8,623 nucleotides of DNA, from contig JAQGJF010000937.1 in assembly GCA_028290765.1 (NCBI GenBank), forward strand, positions 1 to 8,623, written 5' to 3'. The translations under genes and the position numbers were made by a program. Below the pieces are notes generated by a model, which worked only from the letters and a program-made list of their open reading frames with translations, was not told where the DNA came from and did no database searches. The DNA is from Tardiphaga sp. (GTDB lineage Bacteria; Pseudomonadota; Alphaproteobacteria; Rhizobiales; Xanthobacteraceae). This document shows, piece by piece, positions 6,868-8,623 of the stretch. Numbering within the stretch: the first letter of the stretch is position 1; each line of letters begins with the position of its first letter.

Positions 6868-6888
6868 ATACGAGGTTTTATCGTATTT
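6866..6888. promoter_or_regulatory. TetR operator copy 2 (perfect inverted repeat)
   Basis: AAATACGA (6866-6873) and TCGTATTT (6881-6888) form a perfect 8-bp inverted repeat around a 7-bp centre. The site begins 26 bp after copy 1 and overlaps the first bases of the tetR -35 box. It ends 21 bp before the start codon of the NmrA-like gene, so a bound repressor could block both genes. Symmetry and duplication between divergent genes make it the likely binding site of the adjacent TetR protein. Confidence 0.7.
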
Positions 6889-6909
6889 CAGGAGCGAAAG
6901 GATCGTCCG

Positions 6910-7734
6910 ATGTCTGAGATGCCCATTCTGATCATTGGCGGCGGCGGCAAGACCGGCGCGCGCGTCAACACCCTGCTCAACGCCCGTGGCATCGCCACCC
7001 GGCCGGTCTCGCGTTCGACCGCGGTCCCGTTCGACTGGACCAGGCCGGAAACCTGGCCCGCGGCGCTGGATGGCGTGTCGAAGGCCTACGTCACCTATCA
7101 GCCCGACCTCGCCGTGGCGGGGGCAGCGGAGGCGATCGCCGAGATCGGCCGCCTTGCCCGCGAGAAGGGACTGGAGCGGGTGGTGCTGCTGTCGGGTCGG
7201 GGCGAGCCCAGCGCGCAGCGCGCCGAGGCGGCGCTGCAAGCCTCCGGCGTGGCCTGGACCATTGTTCGCGCCAGTTGGTTCGACCAGAATTTTTCGGAAG
7301 GCTATCTGATCGACGGCGTGTTGGCCGGCGAGGTCGCGCTGCCGGCAGGCGCAGTGCCCGAGCCGTTCATCGATGTGGACGACATTGCCGATGTCGTCGT
7401 CGCCGCGCTGACCGAGGCGCGTCACGCCAACAAGCTGTACGAGGTGACGGGTCCCCGGGCGCTGACTTTCGCGCAGGCCGTGGCCGAGATCGCCGCCGCT
7501 GCCGGCCGTCCGATCCGCTACCGTCAAATCTCGCCGGAAGAGTTTGGTTCCGGCATGCGGCAGGCCGGCGTTCCGGACGATGTCACAGCCCTGCTGGGCG
7601 AGCTCTTCACCGTGGTGCTCGATGGCCGCAATTCGCGGGTGATGCACGGCGTCGAAGACGCGCTGGGCCGGCCCGCGCGCGACTTCTCCGACTATGCCCG
7701 CAACACCGCCGCCACCGGCGTCTGGGGAGCCTGA
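6910..7734 (+). CDS. NmrA-like NAD(P)-binding protein (atypical short-chain dehydrogenase)
   Basis: The 274-residue protein starts with a Rossmann-fold dinucleotide-binding motif, ILIIGGGGKTGARV (about 6-19), followed by the second strand ATRPVSRS, whose Arg would suit NADP. Later segments VVLLSGRGEPSAQRAEAAL and WTIVRASWFDQNFSEG match the NmrA/SDRa group, which lacks the classical YxxxK catalytic pair. The group includes redox sensors and NAD(P)H:quinone-reductase-like proteins, so the activity is uncertain. I chose ATG 6910 because AAGGA (6898-6902) sits 7 nt before it and the binding motif begins right after. An upstream start at 6799 would read through the operators and into tetR. The stop lies 3 bp before the DUF1772 gene, so the two form an operon under likely TetR control. 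Confidence 0.9.
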   Translation: MSEMPILIIGGGGKTGARVNTLLNARGIATRPVSRSTAVPFDWTRPETWPAALDGVSKAYVTYQPDLAVAGAAEAIAEIGRLAREKGLERVVLLSGRGEPSAQRAEAALQASGVAWTIVRASWFDQNFSEGYLIDGVLAGEVALPAGAVPEPFIDVDDIADVVVAALTEARHANKLYEVTGPRALTFAQAVAEIAAAAGRPIRYRQISPEEFGSGMRQAGVPDDVTALLGELFTVVLDGRNSRVMHGVEDALGRPARDFSDYARNTAATGVWGA

Positions 7735-7737
7735 ACC

Positions 7738-8223
7738 ATGCGCCAGCTTCTCACTTCCAGTCTGCTGTGGTTTTCCGCGATCGGCTGCGGCCTTCTCGCG
7801 GGCGTCTATTTCACTTTCTCGGCCTTCGTGATGACGGCGCTCGGCCGCATCGACCAGGCCGCTGGCATCTCGGCGATGAACGCGATCAATGTCGAGATCG
7901 TGCGGTCGCTGTTCATGCCGTTCTTTCTCGGCACGACGCTAACCGCAGCACTCCTCGCGGGTCTCGCCATCTTGCGCTGGGACCAGCCCGGCGCCGTGGC
8001 GATGCTCGTTGGTGGCGTTCTCTATGTCGTCGGCATGTTCATCGTCACCATGGTCTTCAACGTGCCGCTCAACGACGCGCTGGCCGCCGCCAATCCGTCC
8101 AGTTCCGAGGCCGCGTCGCTCTGGGCGCGTTACCTCAAGGACTGGACGTTCTGGAATCACGTGCGGACGATGGCATCCACGGCCGCGTTCGCACTGTTCA
8201 TGGTTGCGATTGCGGCAAGATAG
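7738..8223 (+). CDS. DUF1772 (anthrone oxygenase-like) membrane protein
   Basis: The 161-residue protein has four hydrophobic segments at about 6-30, 55-80, 86-107 and 142-159, so it is an integral membrane protein. It carries the DUF1772 signatures: GVYFTFSAFVM in the first segment, NVPLNDAL after the third, and LWARYLKDWTFWNHVRT before the fourth. Some fungal members of this family act as anthrone oxygenases; for bacterial members the function is not established, so I do not assert an enzyme activity. GGGGAG at 7724-7729, inside the end of the upstream gene, is its ribosome binding site (8-nt spacing). With only 3 bp between the genes it is almost certainly co-transcribed with the NmrA-like gene. 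The pairing with NmrA-like and TetR genes suggests a role in handling quinone-like or aromatic compounds, but this is inference. Confidence 0.9.
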   Translation: MRQLLTSSLLWFSAIGCGLLAGVYFTFSAFVMTALGRIDQAAGISAMNAINVEIVRSLFMPFFLGTTLTAALLAGLAILRWDQPGAVAMLVGGVLYVVGMFIVTMVFNVPLNDALAAANPSSSEAASLWARYLKDWTFWNHVRTMASTAAFALFMVAIAAR

Positions 8224-8254
8224 AAGCGGGCCGCCGAAGACGCCACAACGCTGT

Positions 8255-8623
8255 TCAATCTCCGGCCACTACAAGGACCGCCGTTTTCACCGCGCGCGCG
8301 ATCTGTGTTCCGACCTTGGCGTCTTCGGTCGAGCGCGCGAGCGTAACCCCGCCGGACAGCAGTGCGAGGATGGCCCAGGCCGATTTGCGCCGCTCCGGCA
8401 GCGTTCCCCGCCTGAGCCCTTCGGCAACGGCCTCGACGACGGTGAGCATCTCGGCTTCATAGGCCGTCTTGGTGTCGTGATCGGCCCGCGCGACTTCCGG
8501 CGTGATGCTCTGCAGGGCGCAACTTTCGCCGAGCTCGCAGGTGCGCCTGACGCTCATGTAGAAATCGGCGAATTTTTCCAGCCACGCGTCGCCCTCCTTG
8601 GCGCGCAGATGTTCGACGCCCTC
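8255..8623 (-). CDS. TetR-family regulator, C-terminal part (cut by window end)
   Basis: The frame is open from the right edge of the window to the TGA at 8255-8257, giving 122 residues. It reads as the ligand-binding domain of a TetR-type regulator: EHLRAKEGDAWLEKFADFYMS, then CELGESCALQSITPEVARAD, then helices with AEGLRRGTLPERRKSAWAILALLSGGVTLAR. The Gly-Cys-type loop (GESCALQSITPEVA) is where relatives show 'GCPLAALGSEVA'. The DNA-binding domain lies beyond the window, so the family call rests on the C-terminal half alone. ATG 8557 is internal, not the start. It converges on the DUF1772 gene with 31 bp between stops. Confidence 0.7.
   Translation of the reverse strand, partial: EGVEHLRAKEGDAWLEKFADFYMSVRRTCELGESCALQSITPEVARADHDTKTAYEAEMLTVVEAVAEGLRRGTLPERRKSAWAILALLSGGVTLARSTEDAKVGTQIARAVKTAVLVVAGD

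Noticed and set aside
6799..6909. Upstream start for the NmrA-like protein
   Set aside because: It would translate the operator region and overlap tetR; ATG 6910 has a good ribosome binding site and directly precedes the Rossmann motif.
6838..7647. 269-codon minus-strand ORF opposite the NmrA-like gene
   Set aside because: Antisense shadow; it starts inside a coding gene and runs into the operator region.
7275..8462. 395-codon plus-strand ORF, longest frame in the window
   Set aside because: Its Arg-rich, low-complexity translation is an off-frame reading across the NmrA-like, DUF1772 and second TetR genes.

Overview
The window looks like ordinary chromosome from a GC-rich alphaproteobacterium of the order Hyphomicrobiales, probably the Bradyrhizobium/Rhodopseudomonas/Afipia group. 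The reasons are the high-GC codon use, the EF-G-like sequence that reads very close to Bradyrhizobium-type EF-G, and the protein families present. This placement comes from reading the sequence, not from a search. I see no tRNA, rRNA, CRISPR array, insertion sequence or phage gene.

Left part (1-2100). A YdeI/OmdA-family protein enters from outside the window and converges on a peptide-deformylase-like gene on the minus strand. That deformylase has lost two of its three metal ligands and the active-site glutamine. Divergent from it is an open reading frame that is only the C-terminal half of elongation factor G (domains III-V, no GTPase domain). It carries changes at several near-invariant positions, so it is probably a decaying or repurposed duplicate of fusA. 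These two degenerate translation-factor relatives are the oddest part of the window.

Middle part (2095-6023). An AraC-family regulator is divergent from a membrane-anchored glycerophosphodiester phosphodiesterase. A Nu-class (YfcG/YghU-like) glutathione transferase follows on the plus strand. An endonuclease/exonuclease/phosphatase-superfamily protein on the minus strand converges on it. The phosphodiesterase and the EEP-superfamily gene are visibly poorer in GC than the genes to their right.

Right part (6158-8623). A complete TetR repressor is divergent from a two-gene operon encoding an NmrA-like NAD(P)-binding protein and a DUF1772 (anthrone-oxygenase-like) membrane protein. The shared intergenic region carries a clear tetR promoter and two tandem copies of an operator, one of them a perfect 8-8 inverted repeat. 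This is a self-contained autoregulated module, likely responding to a small hydrophobic or reactive compound. The window ends inside a second TetR-type regulator on the minus strand.

I found no strong case for a wholly new multi-gene system. The best leads are the two degenerate translation-factor genes and the TetR operator pair.
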